Notes: generated by a model from the sequence alone, not told the origin. A stretch of DNA of 64,000 nt from Hydractinia symbiolongicarpus (GCF_029227915.1 NC_079880.1:32421501-32485500), one strand, 5' to 3'; positions 34,400 through 44,961 are shown, counted from the first letter of the stretch. Numbers and translations are program-made.

Positions 34400-35414
34400 C
34401 TAGTCGATAAAGCCAGTGGAGAAATCCACTTAAGCAAAAAAATCAATAAAAAAGTTGCTTTAGATTTTTTGCTGACGTCAGCATTGTAGCGCAGATAAGA
34501 AAATTCGCGAAATTTGTTTATTCTATGTCTATAATGTGCAGAGGTTAAAACGCTGGTCAAAATAATGTACAGGATCATATGTTCTCGACGAATGCCTAAG
34601 GAGATGTCAGGGATTAAAAGTTTAGCCGACATCAGCAATGACCCGTCTAAAGTAAAAACATTTTTTTGAGAAATTTGTGAACCTGTTGCCTTCATCGTAT
34701 AGATCTTGAAACACTGATTAAGAAAATGTATAGGATCATGTACTTTGGATAAACGGTTGCAGAGATATTGGGGTTTGAAGGTTTTTTGATGACGTCATTA
34801 ACCCGTCTATTCCGAAACGGATTTGGGGGATCCAGATTTGGGAAAATTACCTAAAATTGGTCCTAGGTGGTCCCTAGTTACCCACGCGGTGAAAAATCAT
34901 TGACGTCACCACTTCGTTTCCAAGTTATATGGCCTCAAAGTTTTAAGTGCATTGTAATGGCTTCATTAATTTAATATAGGATATTGACGTTAAAGTAGAA
35001 TTGACGTTAAAGAGAATGTATAGTATTGTGTACTTGTGACAAACGGATGCAGAGATATTAGGGTTTAAAGGTTTTTATATGACGTCAATAACCTGTCTAT
35101 TCCGAAACGGATTTGGTGACCCAGGTTTGGAAAACTTACCCAAATTGGTCCCATATAGTCCCTAGTTACCCACGCAGGAGATGTCGTCAGTTACTTCTAC
35201 CCGTTTCCAAGTTATTTAGCCTTAAATTTAAAAGTGCAATGCAATGGCTTCACTAATCTTAATATACTTTCCTTTGACGTCAATATTGCTCTAACGTCAA
35301 AGTTTGATAATTTACAGAACATACTTATAGGCGATGTTTTATAGACTTTATCAAAGAAATTTATTCACTTTGCAAAAGTGACAGACAGACAGAACTGGCA
35401 TATTATTATATAGA
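34400..35414 (-). mobile_element. Helitron-like unit, chimeric double length
   Basis: The 3' end at 34400-34435 reads, on the minus strand, GTGGATTTCTCCAC then CGACTAG. The 5' end TCTATATAATAATATGCC is at 35414. At 1015 bp it contains the conserved interior twice (near 34790-34950 and 35060-35230), so two units are fused with loss of one junction. Confidence 0.75.
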
Positions 35415-35515
35415 CTAGTCGATAAGGCGCGTGGAAAAATCCACTTAGGAAAAAGGCTAATGAAAAATAGGTTGCTTTAGATGTTTTGCTGACGTCAGTA
35501 GTGCATATATATACA
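35415..35515 (-). mobile_element. Helitron 3' end (hairpin plus CTAG)
   Basis: On the minus strand: GCTGACGTCAGC-like, then hairpin GTGGATTTTTCCAC and CGACTAG ending at 35415. Similarity to the other units stops near 35515. It is either a truncated copy or the 3' end of a larger Helitron that starts further right. Confidence 0.7.
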
Positions 35516-35529
35516 CAAAAAAAATGTTT

Positions 35530-36870
35530 TTAAAATCTAACACAAAATGGCAAATGTCAAATCGCATTAAATCCTCCACGCAAATCTTACACAAAATAAA
35601 AAAGAACAGCTTGCAAGGTGTAAAATCTAGTTGATAAAAAGTTACAACAACGACACTCACAACACCAATACTCACAACACCGACAGTTACAACACCAACA
35701 ATCACAACACGGATAATAACAATGTCAGAAATAACGCATCTCAAATATGTACATCTTATAAGTGATTATGTTGAAAACCCTCAGTATTTTATTCTGAAAT
35801 GTCAAAAAGGAGGCCTGCAAAAGTTAGCACAAATCAACAAAAATAAGTTCTTTACACATTTTAAATATTGTCATTCCCTTAAAAGCTTATACAAAAATAT
35901 GAAAAAGCCATAGTTTCAAAGTTTCAAAGTTCATAGTTTCATTTTGGTTGGATACCATCCTCTCCCACAAAAATTTACACAAAATGTAAAAATCAACCAG
36001 TTAAGAACACAAAATTTTTCCTTTTTAGTTCTGTACTGCCTAAATGTCAAAAAATCAATAAGCAAAGACAAAACTTGAATAAACAAAGATCATTATTTTG
36101 GAAACATTGTATACGGTTCGTAAACAAAAGTTTACACAAAATGTAAAACAGATCGGTTTTTGAGAAACACATCTAAATTAACAAAAATAAGTTCATTCAG
36201 CATGTCGTATATTGCCATTACCCATTAATCTTCCCAAAAAAGTTTATGAAACACATTGAAATTAAAAAAAATCAGTGATTTCAGTGGATACAGTCCTCGC
36301 GTTTAGATTACAAAATGTAAAAACAGTTTCAGTCAGAACATTTATCCCTACTAAATTTTGTAAAATTCTCAAGAAAAACAAAAAACGTAAAACCATGGAA
36401 TTTTCTTCCAGCAAAGATTACATCACATACAGTTAGTTCTCCCCAACAATAGTTTAAGACATCAGCTTATACAACAGCTTACAGTGAAGTCCGATTTTAT
36501 AAAAATTTGTTCTTCAGTATATATTGCATGTGGTCTATTTCCATAAAAGTTTACACAAAATTTCAAAAAAAAACAGCAGCATTTTGCAATACAAACAATA
36601 TAAACAGACAACCATACCATCCTCTCATAAATTTTTTTAACTCAAAGTCATAAGCCCACGTAAATTTCTAATGTAATTTCAATAACCCCTGTAAGAATAA
36701 CTTGGCATTTTACACGTAGCCTGACTAAAGTTTAACAGGATGTCAGAAACAAAACAATAAAAAATAACTTAACATGTACACTAAATTCTACAAAATGTGT
36801 TACACTTGTTATATTGCATGTGGTCCCCTTGTAAAGTTTGCAGGTAATGTGAAAAAAACTATACTCTATG
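35530..36870. repeat. Degenerate tandem repeat region
   Basis: Variants of GTTTACACAAAATGTAAAA recur near 35585, 35975, 36130, 36310, 36550 and 36830. They are often preceded by TATTGCATGTGGTC-like words and followed by CAGTTTTTGA-like words, giving an irregular period of roughly 150-260 bp. A separate 15-16-bp minisatellite (ACTCACAACACCAA-like) lies at 35645-35715. Confidence 0.5.
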
Positions 36871-37482
36871 GGCATTAACATGACTCACACTATCCTAAAA
36901 GTTCAAGAAAGATTTTGTAGCTAGCTTGCTACATCATAATTCGTGTTCAGAAAAGAAGAAAAGTTTGACTACTAAGGTAGCTATAAATACCTAAAAAAAG
37001 AGGAATAACAACATAACTTATAGGTTAGAGCTAACTATGGGATGGAGCCTTCTTGAGCTATAACATTTAGCTAGCTAACAGTAGCTATGACACCCAGTTA
37101 AATATACTTAAGCTGGGAAGACTTAGCTACGTCTATAGCTAGCCATTTGTGCTTAGTAAAACACATATAAAGGAAAACAATAGCTATGTAAAAATTATGA
37201 CATTTGCAGTTAGTTCAACAAACCAGAATTTTCTATTTCGCCAGCACATTGTAGCCAGCTAACAGCTTTATGTAGCATTTTGAATTTTAGGACAAACACA
37301 TTAGTTATGCACCAGGAGATACATTAATTATGCAAACAAAAAAAATATGCGGGCTTCTTTATAAAAAACGCGGTAAACTTTAAAAATTTGAAGCTCTAAT
37401 GGATTCTTTTTGAGAATACGAATTTTGTCCTACATATAAAAACGGAACGTCTAAAAAAATATCAAAGTTCTTACTTTTTCTG
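36871..37482. other. Non-coding interval with TAGC words
   Basis: AT-rich with many AGCTAGC motifs and no supportable gene. Confidence 0.3.
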
Positions 37483-37517
37483 AATTCTCGGATCCCGGCT
37501 GACGGGATCCGAGAATT
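37483..37517. repeat. 15-bp palindromic hairpin, GGATCC-centred arms
   Basis: AATTCTCGGATCCCG, loop GCTGA, then the exact reverse complement. A nearly identical arm (CCCGGATCCGAGAATTCC) ends the element at 46395-46757, so these may be two abutting transposon termini. Confidence 0.6.
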
Positions 37518-37862
37518 ATGTTAGGTACGGCTAGCCAAAATAAGGTACGGCTGGAAAATATTAAGGTACGACTGGGTCCTATCATATAAGAAACAACTTC
37601 AAATGCTACAAATGTTCAATAAAAACGAAATTATGTTAGGTATGGCTAGCCAAAATAAGGTACGGCTGGACCATATTAAGGTACGGCTGGGTCCTATCAT
37701 ATAAGAAACAACTTCAAATGCTAAAAACGTTCAATAAAAACGAAATTAAGTTAGGTACGGCTAGCTAAAATAAGGTACGGCTTGACCATATTAAGGTAAG
37801 GCTGGATTTTATTATATAAGAAACAACTTCAAATGCTAAAAAAAAATTAATATAAACGAAAA
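37516..37862 (+). repeat. Left array: three 115-bp units with triple AGGTACGGCT boxes
   Basis: Boxes start at 37523, 37543, 37564; 37638, 37658, 37679; and 37753, 37773, 37794. Within each unit the spacing is 20 and 21 bp, two helical turns, and the unit period is exactly 115 bp. The rest of the unit (CTATCATATAAGAAACAACT, AATGCTAAAAACG) is well conserved. The same array is inverted at 38985-39372. Confidence 0.85.
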
Positions 37863-38984
37863 ACAATAAGTACGTAGAAGAAGTAGAGTTTACTAGAAAG
37901 TAAAGTGCGGGCGAGGTTAGAAAAAAATTGTATGCAATATGCTCTACTAGGTTGGCTCCACATTGTTTTCTGCACAGGAAAATAAAAAAATGCTACTTTG
38001 AAAGTGATGCGGTAAATCTTCTGTCTAACTGAGGTATAGACAGTGAATGTCTGAATTTGGAGTAGAATTAACGTTTTCGCCAGTTGAAGGACACACGCGT
38101 TTTTATTCGTTGGATGTTATAGTTAATGGAAGAGATGTAAACTTTTTATATAAAACAAAAGAACTTTTAAAAAATTTTAATATTCGTTGTTGTTTATGAG
38201 TGCACGTTATTTTAATGATGGAAAACGATAAGAAAAAGGAAGAACCTAATAAAGCCGCGAAACAATGTGTGAGTAAAGGTTTTTGATTTTTAATTTTGAT
38301 TGTGTTAACTGTGTCCCGATTTAATTCAGCATATACACTTTTTATAAAAACAATTTTTTATAAGAACAATAAGGTTAAAAATTATTGACAAATAAGAACG
38401 AAATAACAACTATACTCAAGGGCAAAATTTTACTGATTTTTCTAAAAACAACAACAAACATAAAAAAATATTTTTTGACAGAATTAAATTGAGAATGCGC
38501 TAACACATTAACAAATAAGATGAAAAATAATAACCAAGAGAATCCAAGTCTAGGTGGTTTTTACAAAAAAAACTGTCACTTAATTCCTCACACACTCTTT
38601 TTTTCTATTACAAGAGCAAAATATACACTACTATTTTCTATTTTCAACACCTAAAAAATATTTTATGCTCAGATGAAGTACACTTCTTGGCATACTAGTT
38701 TAAACATGCAAAATCACGCCTGGTATTTTCCGTATGTTGTCAAATGGTTTATTCATTTTATCACCCAGACCGATAGCAAAGAAATATTGTCGCGACTAGC
38801 ACTCTCCCACGCTGTGTGTTTATGTTTTATCTCGCGGAAAACCGGAACCCAGAACTTTAAAGAGGACTTAAGTTAAATGTGAGTAAATAAAGGCTAGTAA
38901 TGTTAGATGCTAAGTTAGAGTCTCGATTACTATTGAATAAATCTTTTGGAATTGACGGAAAATTTCGTTTTCATTGAACATTTG
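37863..38984. other. Core between the inverted arrays
   Basis: A 1.1-kb unique region with the candidate exon at 38215 and A-rich sequence. It seems to be the interior of a non-autonomous element whose ends are the arrays. Confidence 0.4.
38215..38268 (+). CDS. Candidate short first exon inside the 115-bp-array element
   Basis: ATGATGGAAAACGATAAGAA opens an 18-codon reading (MMENDKKKEEPNKAAKQC) that ends exactly at a GTGAGTAA donor at 38269. It sits in the 1.1-kb interval between the inverted arrays. No downstream exon is identified, so this is only a pointer that the element once carried a spliced gene. Confidence 0.3.
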
Positions 38985-39372
38985 TAGCATTTGAAGTTGT
39001 TTCTTATATGATAGGACCCAGCCGTACCTTAATATGGTCCAGCCGTACCTTATTTTGGCTAGCCGTACCTAACATAATTTCGTTTTTATTGAACATTTGT
39101 AGCATTTGAAGTTGTTTCTTATATGATAGGACCCAGCCGTACCTAAATATTTTCCAGCCGTACCTTATTTTAGCTAGCCGTACCTAACTTAATTTCGTTT
39201 TTATTGTACATATTTTAGCATTTGAAGATGTTTCTTATACGATAGGACCTAGCCGTACCTTAATATGGTCCAGCCGTACCTTATTTTAGCTAGCCGTACT
39301 TAACTTAATTTCGTTTTTATTGTACATATTTTAGCCTTCAAAGTTGTTTCTTATATGATAGGACCCAACCGT
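38985..39372 (-). repeat. Right array: inverted 115-bp units with triple boxes
   Basis: On the plus strand AGCCGTACCT boxes start near 39022, 39043, 39063; 39137, 39158, 39178; and 39253, 39274, 39294, with a decayed fourth unit near 39368. Spacing is 21 and 20 bp and the period 115-116 bp. It is the reverse complement of the left array. Extra boxes lie at about 39497 and, in the opposite orientation, at 39711-39743. Confidence 0.85.
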
Positions 39373-39765
39373 AAAATATATGTTGTCTTATAATTTTCAT
39401 ATTTTTCCTCTCTTTTCCTTACCTATCCCCTTTATTTTACTTTACTTGATAAGTCGCATTGAAGTTCACCGCTCGTACTAACCACCTTTTTATTGCCAGC
39501 CGTACTTAATTTGTCGATTTGGGAATCACCTTCCCGCGCTCTCCCCCGTTTGGTTTCTATAAAGGCAAGATGTTTCGTTAACATTTTTCGTATTTTGCGG
39601 GTTCATTGGCGATTGAGAAACAGAAATTAGTGACGCAACAAATTTACCACTACGATTAGCTCAGTTTTTTCCATTAAAATACATTACCTCACCTTAAAAA
39701 GAAAAGTGTAGTTACGTACGGTTAAGGTACGGCTTAGGTACGGCTAGCTTTACCTAAGCCCAAAC

Positions 39766-40230
39766 TTGGAGTACCCTGAGGTTTATGATTACTTGGTAAA
39801 CACCCCTGGCGTTTTTACAAGAGAAGCTATGAAGAGTCAAAAAGGTTGGAAGCCCACAATCAATTTGTTAGTGGATGGGTTAGAACTGTGTTTTTCTTTA
39901 AGAAAAACAAAACATGGCCATATATTTACTGAAGGCAGAAGTTATGGCTTCTCAAAGAGTAAATGAGGATCCTCGCATACCCTGGATCATTGTGGACATA
40001 AAAAATGTTAATGTTCTTTCTGCCAACTGCACATGTATGGCTGGGCTTGGTGAGTCATGTAGTCACATAGGGACTTTGTTATTTAAAATCAAGGCTGCTG
40101 TTCGTGCTGGATTCACAAAAGAGTCCCACAAGGTTCATGGTATTGTCCCTTGTGTCGAAAGGCCAGAAAACAAAAGGTATATCAACACATTCCTGGTCAA
40201 GACCTTTATAATTGCAATATTGGGAACTGT
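39766..40230 (+). pseudogene. SWIM zinc-finger protein of the YqaJ-associated TE type, partial
   Basis: The reading EYPEVYDYLVNTPGVFTREA is followed, after a frameshift near 39935, by ASQRVNEDPRIPWIIVDI and the SWIM finger CTCMAGLGESCSHIGTLLF (C-x-C...C-x-H). This phrase is typical of metazoan proteins in which SWIM precedes a YqaJ exonuclease, as in ISL2EU-like transposons. The YqaJ part is absent: coding ends at PCVERPENK next to AAAAG|GTATAT, a plausible donor. It faces the THAP remnant at 40537-40994, and the pair suggests remains of one THAP plus YqaJ element. Confidence 0.7.
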
Positions 40231-40390
40231 AAAAAAAATTTAACATCATAAGCAATACTTCAAGTGAACAAAGTGTTTGCGTAAAACCTTGTGTGTTTCA
40301 GGATTACCCTTAATTTTTATATAAATAAACTTTTGCCAATTTTCTGAAAATCATTTAAATAACCACTTCCTTCCTATCAAGTCAATTGAA

Positions 40391-40467
40391 AGTGTTGACC
40401 AGGAATCTAACCTGGGTTTCCTACTGTTTAAAACAGTGAGGTGTCCTACCACTGGACGACCAAGACA
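40391..40467 (-). tRNA. tRNA-like sequence (pseudogene or SINE head)
   Basis: The minus strand folds as a cloverleaf: D-arm GTCC-AGTGGTA-GGAC, anticodon arm around CACTG-TTTTAAA-CAGTA, and T-arm CCAGG-TTAGATT-CCTGG. Box A (TCCAGTGGTAGG) and box B (GGTTAGATTCC, normally GGTTCGATTCC) are recognisable. The acceptor stem pairs at only about five of seven positions, and the anticodon would be UUA, which would read a stop codon. It lies in the 3' region of the THAP remnant. More likely a decayed tRNA or tRNA-derived SINE than a working tRNA. Confidence 0.45.
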
Positions 40468-40536
40468 AATGTGGCTATAAAAAATAGCCAGTTTGACGTT
40501 TAAAGTCATGAAACAGACTTTTGGGTTCACTGTACA

Positions 40537-40994
40537 CTATACCATCACCAAGATTCTATTTTCTTCTTGTTTTTTTTCTGAATCATTTTGTGTATACACA
40601 AATATAGTTGGTATGTAGTCAGGATGTGCAGGATCTTTTACTGGTTTCCCTAATAAAGAAAAACAAATACTGTACCTAGCTAGCTAAACAATGCCAGCCT
40701 AAAAGAGTTACTAATCTAATATAATATAGCACAGAGCATGGTCTATTTTACAGAGAGCTTTCTTATTAATAAAATTTTATAAATAACACTTACCAGTTGT
40801 AAGATGTTTCCCCACAGAGATAAACATTTTTTCCAGTTGAGTTCCAGTCAGCAGCAATCTTTGTTTTTCCTTTTACATGCGCTTATCCACATTTTTCTTC
40901 GTTCTGGGTTGTTATTCGGAAATCTGTAGAATCCAGGTTTATTTTCCATTAAATTATGGTTTGTACAACCAAAAGCAGCACAACTATTTGGCAT
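40537..40994 (-). pseudogene. THAP-domain transposon protein, N-terminus
   Basis: Exon 1 (40794-40994) reads MPNSCAAFGCTNHNLMENK, then GFYRFPNNNPERRKMW. After a frameshift near 40860 it gives AADWNSTGKNVYLCGKHLTT, a complete C2CH THAP finger. It ends at the donor CTG|GTAAGTG. After a 144-bp intron, exon 2 (40649 downward) continues GKPVKDPAHPDYIPTIFVYT, the linker seen behind THAP in TE proteins, to a stop at 40537. THAP domains bind the transposon's own DNA. Element B has inserted in its promoter at 41258. Confidence 0.75.
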
Positions 40995-41257
40995 TTTAAA
41001 AACTTCTGTGTTCACTCCCAGCTTCGCTATGTTAAAGCTTACCTCCCACTTCAAAAAAAGTTCATCTTATTCTGTTTATATTATGTTGAGAATTTGTAAT
41101 TTAACATTTATTAAGTAAAATTTGAAATGATAAAGCTAATATAAAGCCACATTTTCTTGTGTTTACAGCATGCTTCCTTTTCGAAAGCCGCCATTTTTTG
41201 ATATTTTTTTCGGATTAAACCCAGTTTGACGTCATCTCCCGGATGGCAAAAAAAGGC

Positions 41258-41266
41258 CCCCTGAAC
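41258..41266. repeat. 9-bp target-site duplication, left flank of element B
   Basis: CCCCTGAAC, repeated exactly at 44953-44961. Confidence 0.75.
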
Positions 41267-41703
41267 CAACCTCGTCCCCAGGACTATTTGCTTCTCAACG
41301 GCGCTGCGCTTTCTGATAGTTCTAGCGAAATAGCCCTGGACCAGGCTGGTCACCGTATCGCATCTGATTGGCCCACGGCATTACCCTAATTATGCAACGC
41401 TTTTAGCTGGCGTCAGCAAAAATCCTAAAAGTGATACATAAACAAATATGGCACCGGAAGATGTGGCGTCGTTGTTGGTGGTGATTTTCAATCCTTAAAA
41501 AGCATTATTTTTCCTTTTTAATCTCATTTTCTCCCCCTTTTTTTAAGATGTCTTAGCTAAAGTAAGAATTTCTTTGAAATGTACGATATTTTTTGTTAAA
41601 ACGTATTGGGTGTTGTTGCTAGCCAGTCCATAGGTAATGCATTCATAAATATGGCTCGAGAGAGAAGTGAAGTGTTGCAGGTGCTCTTCTTGTTCATCTC
41701 TCA

Positions 41704-42648
41704 TTGCAGAAGATGTTACCATCTACGCCTAAAAAAGTTTATAAAGGTGGTAAAGAAGTGTGCCGAGTTTGTGCTGAAGAAACATCAGCACATCACTTGA
41801 CCAGAGCTTTTTCAAAAAGTGGAAAGGAAAAATCCTTACATCACAAAATATTTAAAACATGTGGATTAAACGTTTTCGAGTTTGAACCATTGCCTAAAAC
41901 AATTTGTTCCAAGTGTGACAGGTTTATCAATAAATTGTTTGACTTCCAGAATAATGTACAACAACAACAAATCCATTTACAACAGCAAACAACAGTAAAA
42001 AGATGTGCAGCCTTTTCACCAAACCAGCAGTCAAAACCAAAAAAAAATCAACATTAAAAATGAAAATTATCCTGCCCAAAAAAACTGTTTCCAGTCAAAA
42101 AAATCTCTACAATTTACGCCTTTACTGAACATAACAAATGAAACAGACATAAAGTCAAACACAAAAATACTTCCTAAAGAACTTGGCAAAACAAAACAAC
42201 CTGAAAGCGACTTCATTACTGAAGATCAAGAAAATAAAATTATTACTGCATTACAAACAAGGAGAATTGATATTATCATTACTACCATAAAAAAATAATT
42301 GCCCTAAATTAATTGATGCCATTAAGCAACTTGTTACAGATGAAATAAGCACTGCATGCAAAAACTTGTGCAAGAAAAGTGGTGGCTCTGTCTTGTTTGA
42401 CTTGTTTGAAGAATTGTGACGACATGATGTTTTTTAAAGAAGGTAATTTATGGTCAGAAGTCACACAATATAATCCAGTTTTAATAGACATATTGACAGC
42501 TGTAGCAGTCAGAAAACATATTGAGCATGATCTACAGATAAAATTGTGTTTTATTTACTCAATTTCAATGCGGCACAGATGGCATGAATTGTCCTAAATC
42601 CAAAGAATAAATACAGCACTTGTTATTGAAGGTGGCTGCAGCAAACAG
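41704..42648 (+). pseudogene. ZAD-like zinc-finger TE protein, first exon (element B)
   Basis: Same gene as in element A, in the better-reading copy. MLPSTPKKVYKGGKE precedes CRVCAEE, and KTICSKCDRFINKLF closes the ZAD-like module by about residue 75. A QQQIHLQQQ linker follows, then ITEDQENKIITALQ, LIDAIKQLVTDEISTAC and LCFIYSISMRHRW. Frameshifts occur near 42050 and 42415 and a TAA near 42595. INTALVIEGGCSKQ runs into CAG|GTAAAAAA at 42648, a good donor, and the second exon has been lost. Confidence 0.6.
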
Positions 42649-42959
42649 GTAAAAAATACATTTATTGATTAAATAACATAAGTCGTACAAATCTTAAAAA
42701 TCAATTAAAAACAATAAATACAAAAAAACTTCACACCATGGTTAAATTCCTCTCAAATAAACATCCGTTGGTTAGTTATAAATTATTATGCTTTATATTC
42801 TATATTTTTATTGCAAAATTATTAAATTTAAATAAATAATTGTCATAGGGTAGTTTTGTTTTTTGTGTTTTAACTCTGTTGCGATAGGTAGTAATATATC
42901 CTCATATCCTGCTAAACCTAAGCAATTACTCATTCTTATTTCTGTTTTTAAAAAACATT

Positions 42960-43855
42960 GGCCTGATTAAGTACGGCGGCTTGCCCCGGTTAAGAACAGG
43001 GCAGGAAATACATAATCAGGACAACATAATCAGGACAGGCTGGCTTATTACTCAGAAAAAATTATTATGCACTTATAAAAGGAACATAATAAGGGCAGGC
43101 CAGTTTGTATACGACAGTCTAATATTATTTCTCACTTATTGTAGAACGCACATAATCAGGGAAGGTCGGCTTATGTATGCCAGTCAAATATTATTTGAGA
43201 CTTATAGAACGAACGTAATCCGGGCGAACCAGCTTATATACGATGTTTTTATATTATTTCTCACTTATTATAGAACCAACGCACATAATCGGGGAAGGTC
43301 GGGTTATGTATGACAGTCAAATATTATTCGAGACTTATAGAACAAATATAATCGGGGCCGACCGCTTTTATATCATTCATCATCACTGCTGACAAGCAAA
43401 TAGCCCTGGTGGCAAAGTTTTTGTTGTTCTCAAATGAAACGAAATTTCGTGACAAATACTAAATTTTGGGATTTGCAAGTTTAATAACTTTTCACCAAAC
43501 TTAATTCTCGCAAAAAGAATAATTTAGATTCCGTGAAATTTAGTTGCTTCAAAGTATGTATATTATGTTGAAATGTATTTACTACAAGAGTACTTTATAC
43601 TAAGAATTACGTTGAGACTTATTTCTTTCGCCATGTCTAGTTTTTAGGGGTGTTCTATCTTCCAGAGAATGTTTAATTCACAAAAGTTCGAAGAAAATGC
43701 CAATCACAGCCTGCCTGGCCAGCCATTATATCAGCGTTCATAATCCGGTCACCACGACATAACCAGTGCAAAAAAAACATAATCGGACCATGCGTACATA
43801 ATTCGGCTGTCCCGGTTGTAAACAGGCCGTTTTTGCAATCTGGGCAGAACATAAC
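42960..43855. repeat. ATTATG-repeat block in element B
   Basis: Mirror image of 8236-9120, with ACATAATCAGGACAGGC-type words at roughly 45-90-bp spacing. It ends GGGCAGAACATAACC at about 43855, the same terminus word as the MITE at 17857. Confidence 0.55.
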
Positions 43856-44826
43856 CACTTTGCAATTTTCTATTTTCAAAGCTTTTTTAAAATTACGTAA
43901 TTTTGTGGGTGAAGCAGTTGCAGTCAAAGCTAACATGATACTGTGAGGGAAGAATGCTTGGAAAACTGATAAGTATTTAAATTCTGTACGAAATTCTCCA
44001 GCCCTAGATATAACATACAGTAATTCATCAATTTCTTAGCTTAACCGTATTATGTGATAAATTTATATTATTCAATTATCATAGCTATACATGTACACAT
44101 ATTTTGTTTGTGAAACATTTTCAAATGGATATATAATATATATTAGTTTGTTTATATATATTTAGTTGCTATATTTAAGGCATATTATTTTTATATATAA
44201 TAGCTATGTATGTAGCTAGATTTTTGATACGTTATGTTTACAAAGAAAGCTAGCTAGCTAGCTAGCTACACTTACCATAATTCCACACAATGCGCCTTGC
44301 CTATCACACAAGCCAAAACATTTTTCTCAATTTTTGATCTTAATATTTTCCTTCCCTGATCTAATAACAGGGACTCTGGATGTGCAAATAAAATTTTACA
44401 TTTGCCTGCAACAATGCTTTTTGAAATTTTGAAAATAGAATTTTATGCATCATTCAAATCTTCTTCAAACAAGGGTTCGTATTTCTGACTATTAGCTTGG
44501 TCTTCGAGTTGTAAGAAACCACATTCAATGCCTACTTTAGTTAAACATACTAGCTGATCTTGAATAATTGATGTTAAAAAAGAGACAACAAGTACAATAT
44601 CGCCTCTGCCTTTCGTTCTGGAACAAAGTCGGGTAAAAGTTGATAAATTAACGATTTACCAAACCCTGTAGGCAAAACAGCTATAACGTGGTGTTCTTCT
44701 CCAAAATACTCGAAACATTGAACTTATTTTGGTTTCAAAATAAACAAGGGTAACTTTTCATACTTTTCAAAAACATTATTGAGCCGCCTGAAAACACGTA
44801 CCACATCTTTCCAGCCCATCGCCAAA
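43850..44826 (-). pseudogene. RecQ-like helicase, N-terminal half (element B)
   Basis: The minus-strand twin of the element A helicase carries the same motif I (VLPTGFGKS), the same motif II change (GKAHC for DEAHC), the same intron with a TAGC microsatellite, and the same stop after LKPK. Shared lesions mean the gene was dead before A and B separated, so their mobility must have been supplied in trans. Confidence 0.7.
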
Positions 44827-44952
44827 ATCGTAAATATGCAGAATTTGCATAAATTAAAAATGAACCAGAATCTGGTTCATTTGATGCCCACGTGACCAGC
44901 CTGTGCCAGCGCCTTTTCGACGCCACGGTAAAAGGTGCTGGGTTCGAGCTTG

Positions 44953-44961
44953 CCCCTGAAC
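44953..44961. repeat. 9-bp target-site duplication, right flank of element B
   Basis: CCCCTGAAC, identical to 41258-41266. Confidence 0.75.

Larger units (their letters stand above)
41267..44952 (-). mobile_element. Element B: inverted near-identical copy of element A
   Basis: The 3686-bp copy differs from A by only scattered substitutions and a few indels; for example one codon reads Ser in PDSGSFLIY where A reads Leu. On the plus strand it begins CAACCTCGTCCCCAGG and ends GGGTTCGAGCTTG. The first base of the opposite terminus is C here and G in A, so CAA is likely the original end. The different 9-bp duplication shows an independent insertion rather than a segmental inversion. It lies in the promoter of the THAP remnant. 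Confidence 0.8.

Noticed and set aside
35640-35744. Val/Ile-rich minus-strand frame
   Set aside because: It is the translation of an ACAACACC minisatellite, not a protein.
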